From contig NC_059504.1 in the NCBI RefSeq assembly GCF_914767665.1, positions 43,803,720 through 43,867,719 on the forward strand: a stretch of DNA of 64,000 nucleotides, written 5' to 3'. The notes below the pieces were generated by a model. The model did not search any database, was not told the origin of the DNA, and was given only the letters and a program-made list of their open reading frames with translations. Shown here in pieces: positions 32,073-43,441 of this stretch. Source of the stretch: Harmonia axyridis (lineage: Eukaryota > Arthropoda > Insecta > Coleoptera > Coccinellidae). The position numbers and the translations under genes were made by a program. How positions within the stretch are numbered: the stretch's first letter is position 1; each line of letters starts with the position of its first letter.

Positions 32073-35027
32073 CAGGGCCGTAGCCAGGGGGGGGCATTAT
32101 GGGGCAATGCCCTACCTTTAATTTTCAATGCCCTACCTTAAAAAATAGTAACAATTTAAATAATATTCAAAGGAAATTTCATTATGTGACGTGAGGAAAA
32201 AATTATCACTCGCAAATCAATTCTGAATTAATCACGAGTTGTTAGAGATTGCGAACTACATCAATAGAGTGCACCGTGGTCATTGTATATATACAGCACG
32301 CTGTATTTTCAGAAGCACCTCATGTGCTTATTTTCTTGATTCCGCACATAGATGGCATTTGAAGTATGTATGGGACCTGTACTGGAATATACGCCCCTTG
32401 GTAGGGGGATCCCCATATAACCCAAAATAGAGTTTAGCGAAATAATTGTTTGTTTATTGAAGTGAAGTGAAGTGTTGATTGACTCATTTAGCGATGGATA
32501 TAAGGACTTTCTTTACCAAAAAACGAAGAGTTGAAGAGGGAATTCATCACGATGAACCCCATTGCTCAAAACCCACTCCTAGTTCTATGGAAACTAGTTT
32601 GGCAAAACAGGTTGGTAGAAATAGAATTAACTATGGTATTCCTTCGGATATTGCACGAATCGGAGAACCGATAAAACAAATTATTTTAAATATATATCCC
32701 AAAGAAAATAATAGGGCCTTTGTTGCGGATTGGTTTAAGCGATATAAATGGTTGCAGTATTCGGTCGAGAGAGATGCTGCTTTTTGCTATCCTTGTCAAC
32801 AATTTTTACCCCATGGAAGCAAACAAAGTTCTTATACTTCCACAGGATTCAGAAACTGGAAAAATGCCAGTGATACAAGAACTGGGTTTCCAAAACATGA
32901 GAAATCAATTCCTCATACACAAGCCATGGCGATGTGGCAAGACAAACTACGCAGAATATCTACAGGTAGCAGTGTCGAAACTTTGATAAATCATGAAGTT
33001 TTAGAAAAAAACCGGTATTACATGAAATCAATTGTTGAAGTTATACAATTTTTAGTTGTCAACGAGTTAGCTTTGCGAGGAAATTATGTTTTGGAGGAAA
33101 AAAAAGAACAAGGATTATTTCAGAATTTATTTGAATACACGTGCATGAAAGATCCGAATTTGAAGGAGGCTTTCAGCCATATACCACAAAATGCGACATA
33201 TCATTCACCGGAAATTCAAAACCAAATAATTCAAGCAATGGTTCAAGTAGTACAGAACTCCATTGTCAAAGATATCAAGGAATCTGACGTGAATTGGTTC
33301 ACTCTAATGGAAGATGGAACGAGGGATAAGAATAATCGTGAAAATATTGCTATAGCAATACGTTACGTTAAGGATGGAATCGTCAATGAGTCGTTGCTGA
33401 CAGTTACAACAACTGAACATCTTGATGCAGCAACATTTACCGAATTAACTTTAAACACTCTTACGAAAAATGGCATTGATCTCTCCCGTATGCTAAGCCA
33501 ATGCTATGATGGAGCAAGTGTTATGAGCGGAAAAGTTTCAGGAGTTGCGACTAGAATAGAGAATCAATTGGGCCGAAAAATTCCTTATGTCCACTGTTAT
33601 AACCACCGCTTACATTTAATAGTTATCAGGACTATCTCTGAAATGACTTTCATCCGTTTATTTTTTGATCAATGCATCATGTTACATGAGTTCTTTCATC
33701 ATGGAAAAATAGCTGCAATGTATGGTGGAAAAATAATTGGCAGATTACTCGAACAACGTTGGTCAGGACACTTGGCGGTTACAAAAGTTGTAAACGATAA
33801 TTATTCAGAGATTTTGCTAACTTTAGATAAAATGAAAAATGACAGATTCAATGGTGACGACGTTGCCAAGAGTGTCGGCATCAAAAAAATTATGCTTAAT
33901 TTGGAATTCCGAATGGCTATGGTTGTGGCCAAAAAAATACTATCCATGCTTCAGCCTGCAGATGCAAGTTTACAAGCCCGAAGCGCAGGATTGAAAGACG
34001 CCCTAATAATCATAAATTGCGTCCAAAATGAAATCACAAAATTGAGAACAGATGAAATGTATCATCAAATTTTGGAAGAAGCTAAATCTATGACAAGCAT
34101 TGATTCTGAAAATAGGACTCACACCCAAAAAAGGCAAGTCAGAAGATCTAATCGCATGGATGACTACTTGATGTTTGACTCTTCCTGTTCCTCAACGAAA
34201 CAAAATGAAGAAGATCAACCATTTAAATCTGAGTATTTCGAAACATTGGACATACTAGTTGCTGAATTACAGAGAAGGTTTTCAGACAACGATGATCTGT
34301 TAAATTCTGTAGCGAGTCTCGATGAGTTGGATGTGAACAAAATGGAACCTTTGAAAAATTTAGGTGAGTGTAAGGCAATTAACAAAATGATGTTGCTGCT
34401 TCTAAAATATTACGCTTGTTTATTCATATTCAATTCACAATTTAAATTAACTTTTCAGGTATAACAATTCCATCAAATGAAGAGGCTACAGTGGTTAAAG
34501 CTTATTTGAGTCGTCGTGAGGATAAAACAGAAGACATAGTGCAAGTTTTGTACAGACAGCGAGAGGCTTTCAAAGATACATATGAACTCTTTGCATCTGT
34601 GGCGACCATAGGATGTAGCACTGCTGTTTGTGAATCTACTTTTTCAACCTTAACTGCAATCAATAGACCTCAGAGGCTGTCAATGAGTCACGAAAGAATG
34701 GCAGGCATGGTATTTCTGGCCTTTGAAAAGAGAAGGACTCAGTCTGTTGATCTGAATGAAGTCCTTCGCATATTTAATAATATGACAAATCGAAGGATTC
34801 AGCTGTTTTGAGGAAGTTTTTTATCATCATTATATTAATCACAACATGTTGAAAGAAATAATATAAACTGAAGAAATAAATATTTTTATATATACATACT
34901 ACCATACACTCAAAAGTAGGTACGATGAAAATTGATTCATCAGATCACATCGAGTACAATTTTTTACTTCTGCCCTACCTGTAACCTTCATTGCCCTACC
35001 TTAAATTCATTTCTAGCTACGGCCCTG
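32073..35027 (+). mobile_element. hAT transposon, apparently complete, nested in Tc1
   Basis: Terminal repeats CAGGGCCGTAGCCAGG and CTAGCTACGGCCCTG. The 8-bp target duplication GAGAACAT is at 32065-32072 and 35028-35035, as expected for hAT. Subterminal GCCCTACCTTAAA repeats occur near both ends (32110-32140; 34972-35005). The transposase is intact in two exons. Confidence 0.95.
32494..34811 (+). CDS. hAT transposase (ZMYM1-like), two exons, intact
   Basis: Exon 1 is 32494-34363 and exon 2 is 34459-34811. The 95-bp intron (GTGAGT to TTTTCAG) keeps the frame and gives 740 residues. The N-terminus is MDIRTFFTKKRRV, and a TTF-type zinc finger carries AFCYPCQQFLP. The central RNase H-like region includes LMEDGTRDKN, LSQCYDGASVMSG and VHCYNHRLHL. 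The C-terminal dimerisation domain is CSTAVCESTFSTLTAINRPQ. Domesticated vertebrate ZMYM1-type proteins and many insect hATs share this plan. No stops interrupt it, so it may encode active protein. The Met at 32479 is 5 codons upstream and less like the family. Confidence 0.88.
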
Positions 35028-35187
35028 GAGAACATACATAAAAAATAAGTTATAAAGTCAATGTAGAGTTAACTTTCATTAAAATTGAGATTTTCAGAAT
35101 GTGCGTTAAATTTTTTGCGCAGTGTATCTGCCAATGGGTGTGCAACTATCTGCTTTCGTCGTTCAGTCCTAAAATCCGCCGTCTACA

Positions 35188-35911
35188 TTTAGGGATTCAC
35201 GGCTTGGTTTGATTTTCAAACTATTTAGCTGGAACTTGACTTGATTTCAAGTCAAGTAGTAACTAGTGATTCAATCTCAAGTCAAGTGAAGTATTTATTT
35301 ATCAAGTACTTGAATCATATCAAGCTACTTGATTTTTAGCAATAGAAACATGAATTAAATCACTATAAATCATAACAAAATAAAAAATAAAGTTTCTTAA
35401 TATTGAGAAACCACTAGGCTTTGATTGATTTCATTATTTGCCATCCAGGATCTAAGACACATGAGGCATCTTATAGATTTGTCGTCTAACCTATTGCGGG
35501 TTGTTGTAACTGTAAGAGTAGCTCTGGAAAATTGTCTTTCAACGGGAGCTGAAGATGCTGGCGTTGATAAAAAATTCTTGGCCAAGTTTGAAAAGATATT
35601 TCTGAAACTACCAATAGATTTCATAGAAATGTGAGAAATCTACTGATGAAGTCACACTGACAAATGCTTCGGTCTCTCGGCGCTAGAGGAATCCCCTTAT
35701 TTAGTTTTAGCGCGCACGAGATTGCAGTAATATATGCCGAGCGACTAGTACATATCAAGCTCAAGTATTATCAAGTAGCTCGAAATCAAGTCAAGCAATA
35801 AATATATAAAACCAAGTCAAGTCAAACTCAAGTATGTAATTTCTCACGAGCTTGATTTTCTAGTCAAGTAGTTGGTTAAAATGTCAAGCTGCTTGGCTTA
35901 ATGAATCCCAA
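35188..35911 (-). mobile_element. hAT-related short element with C-terminal transposase remnant
   Basis: Ends GGGATTCACGGCTTGG and CTTGGCTTAATGAATCCC, with a possible flanking duplication TCTACA (35182-35187, 35912-35917). Minus-strand 35624-35397 encodes TPASSAPVERQFSRA and NRLDDKSIRCLMCLRSW, the hAT dimerisation block. Both subterminal zones are full of TCAAGT/ACTTGA hexamers (35,230-35,340 and 35,755-35,890), the kind of repeated site hAT transposases bind. Confidence 0.75.
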
Positions 35912-35937
35912 TCTACAGTAGTTCTAATGTACGAATG

Positions 35938-36118
35938 TGCACTATACAGGGTGTTCCACCATTGACGCGACGTTTTATCACGGTTAGGCTTCATAAGAGC
36001 TACATTCTCAAATTGTTCGGAATTTTATTGTACCAAAAAAGTGTTAATGACCAAACATATGTTTTTTCTTATGGAACTCCCTGTTCCTTATTGAATTATC
36101 AGATTGCATGTAAATGAA
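35938..36118. repeat. Interspersed repeat (also the BEL/Pao target)
   Basis: Begins TATACAGGGTGTTCCACC and runs to CAGATTGCATGTAAATGAATAAACC. The DNA left of the BEL element (42,553-42,714: ATACAGGATG to TTTTCAGATTGCATGG) resembles it. The DNA right of the BEL element (CATGGAATAAATGAACCC) continues the similarity. Confidence 0.55.
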
Positions 36119-38039
36119 TAAACCTAATTTTGTTCGAAGTTTCATATACTTAAAACTTAAACTTCTTAAAACCGTTTTAATATATTTCATTTTGCAGCAA
36201 TTGAAAAGTCTTTTGAAAATCCTATAGGCTCCGAAAAGAATGAATTAATTTAAAGGAGAAACAGTGTATATCCGAAAAATCTGAAAGTTTTATGGAAATA
36301 TTCATCCAATTCTTCATAAATATTGCACATGGACAAGTCAGAGCTTAAATTCTTATAAAATCACTGAAAGCTGAAGATCCTACGTAATCACAACCACACA
36401 ATCTGTTACAAGGCAGAAACACATACATTCACGAACCCAAAAGTGGTTCAAGCTAGTCTGATATGCATTTGGCGAGCGAAAATTTTGAAATCGGAGACCA
36501 AAAATTTTGTTATGCCGAAAATGATCACAAATCCTCCTCCTACCATCGGTATGGACTCGAAAGCAATTTTCACTTACATCTCGTCTGATTGACAAGAAGA
36601 GATTCATCGATAAATATGGTGTTACCAATCATCGGGCCAATCATATATTAACAACTGGACAATAAGACCTTAACCTATTAATTCATTTATTTACTTTACT
36701 AATTCCAGGAGAAAAAACTATGTGACGGTAGTAAATTACAACAAATCACTTGTTTTTTTTTTTCAAATTTAATTAGTGCTTTTTAGTTTCTAAAAATGAC
36801 AACATTGTGATCGAAAATATCGAGAAATTGGGAAAACATGTAACACCATCTTGGAAACGAAGTATTTTCAAACAAAGGCCTACAGGACTACTCTGCCTCA
36901 GAGATTAATATTTTAAATTTGTAGGAAATGTTTATGAAGCACCTTATAGGTATATTAATTACAAAAGGTTACCAGACTGATCAGGATATTCAATGATGTA
37001 GGAAATAATTAATCAACATGTGCAAATTATCCTTATTTTCTTCAAAATTCGCTTGTTAATTTTCAAAGAATGCCATTCTTATAATAAAAAATGGTTCAAC
37101 GCGCTAAAATAACTTAACAGTACAAATTTTCATTCATGTGATCGCTAAATGAATTCAACGTCAAGACGCTGCCTTTAGAGTATGTTAATAAATAGTTTCA
37201 CTATCTTATTTGTTAATAGATAAATAGATATCGTGAAAAATTTTCTATTGGATATATTTTTAAAAAATAACATGAATCTTTATTAAGGTGAGCTATAAGC
37301 GTAATACTCACAATTTATTTTAGGCATCTCCAAACATATACACAACAAGAAAAGAAAAATAGGAAATCTGCTCCTCTCAAACAGAAATGGGCATATCGAT
37401 AGGATATCCCATGTATTTGCACATGTTAACTGCACAAGATAAACAACCGGCGCATTAAGTCTTATCAGAAATTATATTACCTGGGGAAATTGCAACACAC
37501 ATAGATATCTTCCTCTGAGTGAACAGTGATTTGCTTTTTGTAACCTCTGTACAAATAATATATGAGATATTTTCTATCGATTTCATATAGGCGATAAATC
37601 GATACGCCCTCTACATTTTTCAGCGAATCAAATTTTTAGGAACAATCGCAATAGCAAGTTCCATAGAATGCAGTGGTCTTTTTCAAAGTATCTAGTGATG
37701 CAGAGATGAATAACAATAGGAATTTTGTTTATCGCCCATTAAACTGGACTGAAAATTTGGCACGAATGTAAATTAGTTATTTTAACTCACGGAATATTCG
37801 GTGATATTTAAGATAATGGTTTATTATTTCCTATTATCTTAACCATAAAAGGCCGATTGTAGTAATAAAAATAGTTGTCACTAGACAATTCCTACATGTG
37901 GGTGACTTCTCAGATACAGTATATATTATTTCCGAAGCTATTCCAGCATTCGCATGTTTCACGTTCAAAATCGAATATTCAAGAATTCTGAACTTCGGAC
38001 TTTTTCTGTCTAAAAACATCTATTTAAAACCATTCTAAA
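36119..38039. other. Non-coding intergenic stretch
   Basis: AT-rich; only short ORFs without recognisable motifs. Confidence 0.45.
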
Positions 38040-38982
38040 GGGTATTTTTTTAGAGCTATGGAACTTCAAATTGCAATAAAACAACGATCTATTATTCGAT
38101 TGACATGAATTTTATTTATCCGCAAGATAATCTTGTGGCATTACATTTTAAATATGATTTCTGGCATATGACCGCCACGGCTGGCTCGGATGTAGTCCGA
38201 TCTGGACGTCCAATTTTCGATGACTTTTTCCAACATATGTAGCCGTATATCGGCAATAACACGGCGAATGTTGTCTTCCAAATGGTCAAGGGTTTGTGGC
38301 TTATCCGCATAGACCAATGACTTTACATAGACCCACAGAAAGTAGTCTAGCGGTGTTAAATCACAAGATCTTGGAGGTCAATTCACAGGTCCAAAACGTG
38401 ATATTAGGCGGTCACCAAACGTGTCTTTCAATAAATCGATTGTGGCACGAGCTGTGTGACATGTTTCGCCGTCTTGTTGGAACCACAGCTCCTGGACATC
38501 ATGGTTGTTCAATTCAGGAATAAAAAAGTTAGTAATCATGGCTCTATACCGATCACCATTGACTGTAACGTTCTGGCCATCATCGTTTTTGAAGAAGTAC
38601 GGACCAATGATTCCACCAGCCCATAAAGCGCACCAAACAGTCAGTTTTTCTGGATGTAACGGTGTTTCGACATACACTTGAGGATTAGCTTCACTCAAAA
38701 TGCGGCAGTTTTGTTTGTTGACATAGCCATTCAACCAGAAGTACGCTTCATCGCTAAACAAAATAAAATGGACGTAGTGCGCGATACGTATTCCGCACAG
38801 AACCATTATTTTCGTCATTTTCGAAATAAAATTGCACTCTTTACAAGTGTTGTTCAGCCGTGAGTCTATTCATGATGAATTGCCAAACCAAACTGAGAAT
38901 AAATCAATTGACAGCTGTTAAATCGGTCGCCATCTTGAACAGTAATGCCAACTTAAAGTAATATACCTCGAAAAAAACACCT
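38040..38982 (-). mobile_element. Mariner family A copy, left arm of inverted cluster
   Basis: Same family and orientation as the 6371 copy, with the terminal motif GGGTATTTTTTTAGAGC on the left and AAAAAAACACC on the right. The minus strand 38818-38378 encodes FSDEAYFWLNGYVNKQ to FQQDGETCHTARAT. The GATGTAGCCGTATATC stretch near 38240 carries a stop. It abuts family B sequence at 38990. Confidence 0.85.
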
Positions 38983-38989
38983 GTTATTA

Positions 38990-39730
38990 GGCCAATTGAA
39001 AAGTCCCTATGATCCATAAGATTTTTAGTTAGTATCAACCTTCAAACGATACTTGCCAAAATTTGACTGCAGTCCAACCATTAGTTTGTGAGATATTGCG
39101 TTGTGAGTGTAGCTACTTTTGTTATTTGAAAAAAAAGATGGAGGAAAAATAATTTCATGTGCTGATAAAATATTGCTTTTTGAAGCGAAAAAATACAGTT
39201 GAAGCAGAATCTTGGCTTGATGGAGAGTTTCCAGGGTCTGCACCAGGAAAATCAACCATCATTGATTGGTATGCTAAGTTTGAACGTGGTGAAATGAAAA
39301 CCGAAGACGGCGAACGTAGTGGACGCCCAAAAGAGGCTGTCACCGATGAAAAAATCGAAAAAGTTCACAAAATTATTTTGATTGACCGTAAAGTCAAGTT
39401 GATCGAGATATCAGACATTGTGAAGATATCATCTGAACTTGTACATCATATCATTCACGAATATTTGTACATGAGAAAGCTGTGTGCGAAATGGGTGGCG
39501 CGCACGAGCTCACAATCGATCAAAAGCAACAACGTGTCAATGATTCTGAGCAGTGTTTGCAGCTGTTTAAGTGCAATAAAACTGAATTTTTGCGTCGATA
39601 TGTGACAATATATGAAACATGGCTCCATCATTTCACTTCAGTGTTCAATCGACAGTCAGCTGAGTGGACTGCACACGATGAACCGAATCCAAAGCGAGGA
39701 ATCAGTATTCTGGGATGCGTAACGTATGTA
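38990..39730 (+). mobile_element. Mariner family B, 5' portion
   Basis: Starts with the family B end AGGCCAATTGAAAAGTCCC, also seen at 29369. It encodes a helix-turn-helix region (KRKNTVEAESWLDGEFPG, FERGEMKTEDGERSGRP), then shifts frame near 39480. The next frame reads DQKQQRVNDSEQCLQLF and YETWLHHFTSVFNRQSAEW; the first catalytic Asp of the usual DETW is Tyr here. It breaks after CCAAAGCGAGGAATC and is fused to a family A 3' end. Confidence 0.8.
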
Positions 39731-40203
39731 TTGAACAACCATGATGTCCAGGAGCTGTGGTTCCAACAAGACGGCGCAACATGTCACACAGCTCGTGCCA
39801 CAATCGATTTATTGAAAGACACGTTTGGTGACCGCCTAATTTCACGTTTTGGACCTGTGAATTGGCCTCCAAGATCTTGTGATTTAACCCCGCTAGACTA
39901 CTTTCTGTGGGGCTATGTAAAGTCATTGGTCTATGCAGATAAGCCACAAACCCTTGACCATTTGGAAGACAACATTCGCCGTGTTATTGCCGATATACGG
40001 CCACAAATGTTGGAAAAAGTCATCGAAAATTGGACGTCCAGATTGGACTACATCCGAGCCAGCCGTGGCGGTCATATGCCAGAAATCATATTTGAAATTT
40101 TATGCCACAAGATTATCTTGCGGACAAATAAAATTCATATCAATCGAATGATCCATCGTTGTTTTATTGCAATTTAAAGTTCTATAGCTCTAAAAAAACA
40201 CCC
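39731..40203 (+). mobile_element. Mariner family A 3' portion, right arm of inverted cluster
   Basis: From NNHDVQELWFQQDGATCHTA to the terminal TCTATAGCTCTAAAAAAACACCC. It is the reverse complement, with few differences, of 38040-38515. The reading frame continues from family B, so a chimeric 231-codon ORF exists (39482-40177). DD41D spacing can be counted here directly. Confidence 0.85.
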
Positions 40204-40228
40204 TTTATATTGACCGTGGCTCACCCTA

Positions 40229-40247
40229 TATATATATATATATATAG
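40229..40247. repeat. (TA)n microsatellite
   Basis: About nine TA dinucleotides in a row right after the mariner A end, followed by GGTGTATATG. Confidence 0.7.
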
Positions 40248-42552
40248 GTGTATATGAGTTGTAATTAATGAACCACAGGCATAAGTAGTACAGAATTTGG
40301 GTCGACATTATAAATGCAATACAACAAATTCTTATTCGTTATTATGATAACATCATGTTGGGATTGTGCAATGAGTGAGACGATGATAAATATCATTATT
40401 ATCACATTGTATCACTAATTCGTATGGGTTCCCATAAATTCTTTACATAATCAGATAAGCGTTTAGGTATTTTAAATAATTGAGGTATTGTACAGGATTT
40501 GAGAAATAATATCCCTTTAGTAAAATTGGCTGCACATTCAAAATATGACAATTAGTTCTAGAGCTAATCATCTTTCGTTGCTACATTTTATAGGAATTAA
40601 CGCAATAGAAAATTCTGAAATATAGGTTGTGAATGTGCGAAATACGCTATGCTTGATTTATTTCAAGAATCTAGTCGAAGGCATTTTTGAATTGCAAATC
40701 TGCACTTATTCGTATTGAATACAATACTGAATTTTCAATTAACGATTAAATATACGTTGTACGAGTATATTCAAATAATCCAATTGTTAAAGTACTTATT
40801 TTGTGGGAGATACATACCTGGTCACTTAAATTCACAGTTGGCTACCAAAATAAAAACGTTAATAATACTCGAAAACCTCCTTTTAACGTAGGTACCTATA
40901 TCTCAATAATTATTCCAAGGTACCTACTTTATCAACAAAATTATATAGCCAACTGTCGCGGTTCTTATCAGAAAACAAGGAAAAAGCAAAAAAGAGTCGC
41001 TATTCATTTGACCACATCCCTTTCTTGACGAAATAGCACTAGTTTTCATCGAAGTTATGAAAAGTGATGAGATCATTTGTTATTGTATTCATATAAATAT
41101 TAACAACGAGTGGCAGAAAAACGTAAGTATGATGATAGCATACTAAATAACTACATGTTTCATTTATTTTAGGCTCCAATTTGGAAGCTCTATCTTCGAT
41201 CTTCGATCGAGATAAAAAATTCAGCATATTCCAAGAAGGATTATCATTTTCTATGACTCAAGCGATATCAAAACATTTCGGAAAATACTATAAATAAATA
41301 TTATGTTATAGGTTCACGCAGAGTTATTCAAAATTTCCAATTGCATTAATGTGCAATTTTTCTAGTTCCAACATTTCCTCTTTTCAATGAGTTCAATTAA
41401 TTATAATTCTTCAATGAAACTTTTTTTTAATTTTATCCCGTAATTTTTTGCATATAATTTCATTAAATCTACGCAGAAAGGATCAATGCAGTAAACCATT
41501 CCATACATTTAGCCCGCACCGCATAGTTCTCAAGAAATTGTGGTTGACAGATCTCTAACCACCTGAAGATGCTTTTATAGAGCAATAACTTGTTAAATGA
41601 TAATTTGAAATATATTCCAGTTAGAATCATCTCATTCATTAAGTATATTTTTTATGTTGAGCAGCATTGATTTCTTCATTTACGTACTTGTTCTATCACA
41701 CCCTAACTAAAAAATTGAAAAATGATTTTCATTATTATTTTTTTTTTCAGTTGAACTGAGATTTTTCAGTTTTTTTTTGTAATAAATATTAAATAATTGT
41801 ATAAGATTCAGAACTTTTTATCGTCGCGCATATTTCAAATCATTGAAAGAAAATATTTCTCAGAATTACCAAGGATACAAGCGTAAACTACAGTTGAAAC
41901 AACAACCTTCAATCAAAATGAAGAGCATGAAATTGAGTTTATTTCATGGTCAGATCTCCTACATAGTAAATTAATTGGATTACCTGAATAATCATTTTCG
42001 TTAAAAGCAGGAATAGAATCAAGAGATAGGTACATAACCAAAATTGAATGAATGAAATGAAGCGCCTATAACCACTAAGTGAACTATGAACAATTCAGAT
42101 AATTGTATTGAAATAGATGAATATATCTCCATTTTGTTTGTTGAAGTTTCGATAGATTATCAGATATCGAATAATTAGGTAACGATGATATTCTATTGTA
42201 TATTTGGAACATGAACGGATAAATTGCGATCCTATACTGAAATATAAATTGTCGGAATCACTTTCACAACGAAGTTTAAAAAATCTGGATCATCTTGAAT
42301 CACCAACAATGATAAGTGAGTACTAAACTAATTCGATATTTCTTTTATAGATGTTGAAATAAAATTTATATGGTTTGAAAAACATCTCTCCAGAATATTT
42401 ATAAGAACTTTCGCTTATCATTTTCTTTTGCATGAAATATCGCAACTCATAAAGAACAATCTATGAATAAACATTAGGAACTCAAAAGAATTTGAAATCT
42501 CAGTTATTCATTGAAAATAAAAATAATCCATATCTATTTCCACAAACATTAT
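40248..42552. other. Non-coding intergenic stretch
   Basis: AT-rich, no recognisable coding blocks, tRNA or transposon ends. Confidence 0.45.
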
Positions 42553-42714
42553 ACAGGATGTAGTTCATCATTGCTCCATTGCGATTAAGCGCTGAAATTT
42601 TCGAATTTTTTTCGATCTATTTATTCTCAAATTTTTCGAAAATACACAGGGTTTGGCAAACATCTGTTTTTTCTTATGGAACCTTGTTTTTTATCGAATT
42701 TTCAGATTGCATGG

Positions 42715-43110
42715 TGTTTAAGCCCTTTTGAAGTTATTATAATGTTTAGTTTTGGCAACGTCGCGGATTCTGGGAAATCGAGACGTATGTTTTGTTAGAT
42801 TAAAAAAGTAAGATGTATCGGTTCATCGGCGGTCGGAAAGAATAGTTAAAGGTTGTTAGTATAAAGTTTTCGGTGTTAATCAAAACTGTTTTGATTATAT
42901 TCACGGACATTTTAAATATATTAGGATTACAGTTCATTAGAAGGTCAGTTTGCATTGTATAAGTCCCATTTTGTTCAATTTCAATCCTTATACCCTGTTC
43001 CCTTACATCCTTATACAGTGCGGTGCTGTGTGGAAGCAAGAGAGCAGTTTATATTGGTAAGACAATTTATAACATCATTTTATTGGTTCAAATATAGGGA
43101 AAATGCAACA
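42715..43110 (+). repeat. BEL/Pao 5' LTR
   Basis: 396 bp, starting TGTTTAAGCCC and ending AATGCAACA. It is the same length as the right LTR, with two base differences (near 42890 and in the TTGTTCAATTTC stretch near 42972). CATGG flanks it on the left. Confidence 0.95.
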
Positions 43111-43115
43111 TTTTT

Positions 43116-43134
43116 TGGTCCTTCGAGCCGGATT
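43116..43134 (+). other. Primer-binding site for tRNA-Tyr
   Basis: TGGTCCTTCGAGCCGGATT, five bases inside the left LTR, is complementary to the CCA-tailed 3' end expected for insect tRNA-Tyr. The match to tRNA-Tyr rests on knowledge of that tRNA's acceptor and T arm. Confidence 0.75.
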
Positions 43135-43441
43135 TTTTGAACTTTAATTCAAGTTTCGGTTACATTTATTTTAGTTTCAATCGGTATACAGAGTTTCGGA
43201 ACTCATTTTCATTTCATTCCTAATTGTATTTGGAAATATTAATTCAGTTTATTTTGTTCGTTCATACGGTATTGAGCGAAGTAAAAACGTGCGGTAGTTT
43301 TTGTATTTTTTCAGCTGTTATCAAATACGATTCGAGTCCCAGAGTAAGCCTTGTTGCCAAGCGTACACAAAAGTATTCAATTCACAGTTTAGACTCGCGG
43401 GGTTAGTTTTCGAGTATTCTGCGCACTTGACTTTCAACACA

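Larger units (their letters stand above)
30635..35124 (+). mobile_element. Tc1 element interrupted by a hAT insertion
   Basis: Ends CACTGCGCAAAAAAATTAACGCACA and the complement TTTTTTGCGCAGTG, each flanked by TA (30633-30634, 35125-35126). Without the 2955-bp hAT and its 8-bp duplication the element would be about 1.5 kb, normal for Tc1. It lies 70 bp upstream of the fucosyltransferase start codon, within the predicted 5' UTR intron. Confidence 0.92.
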
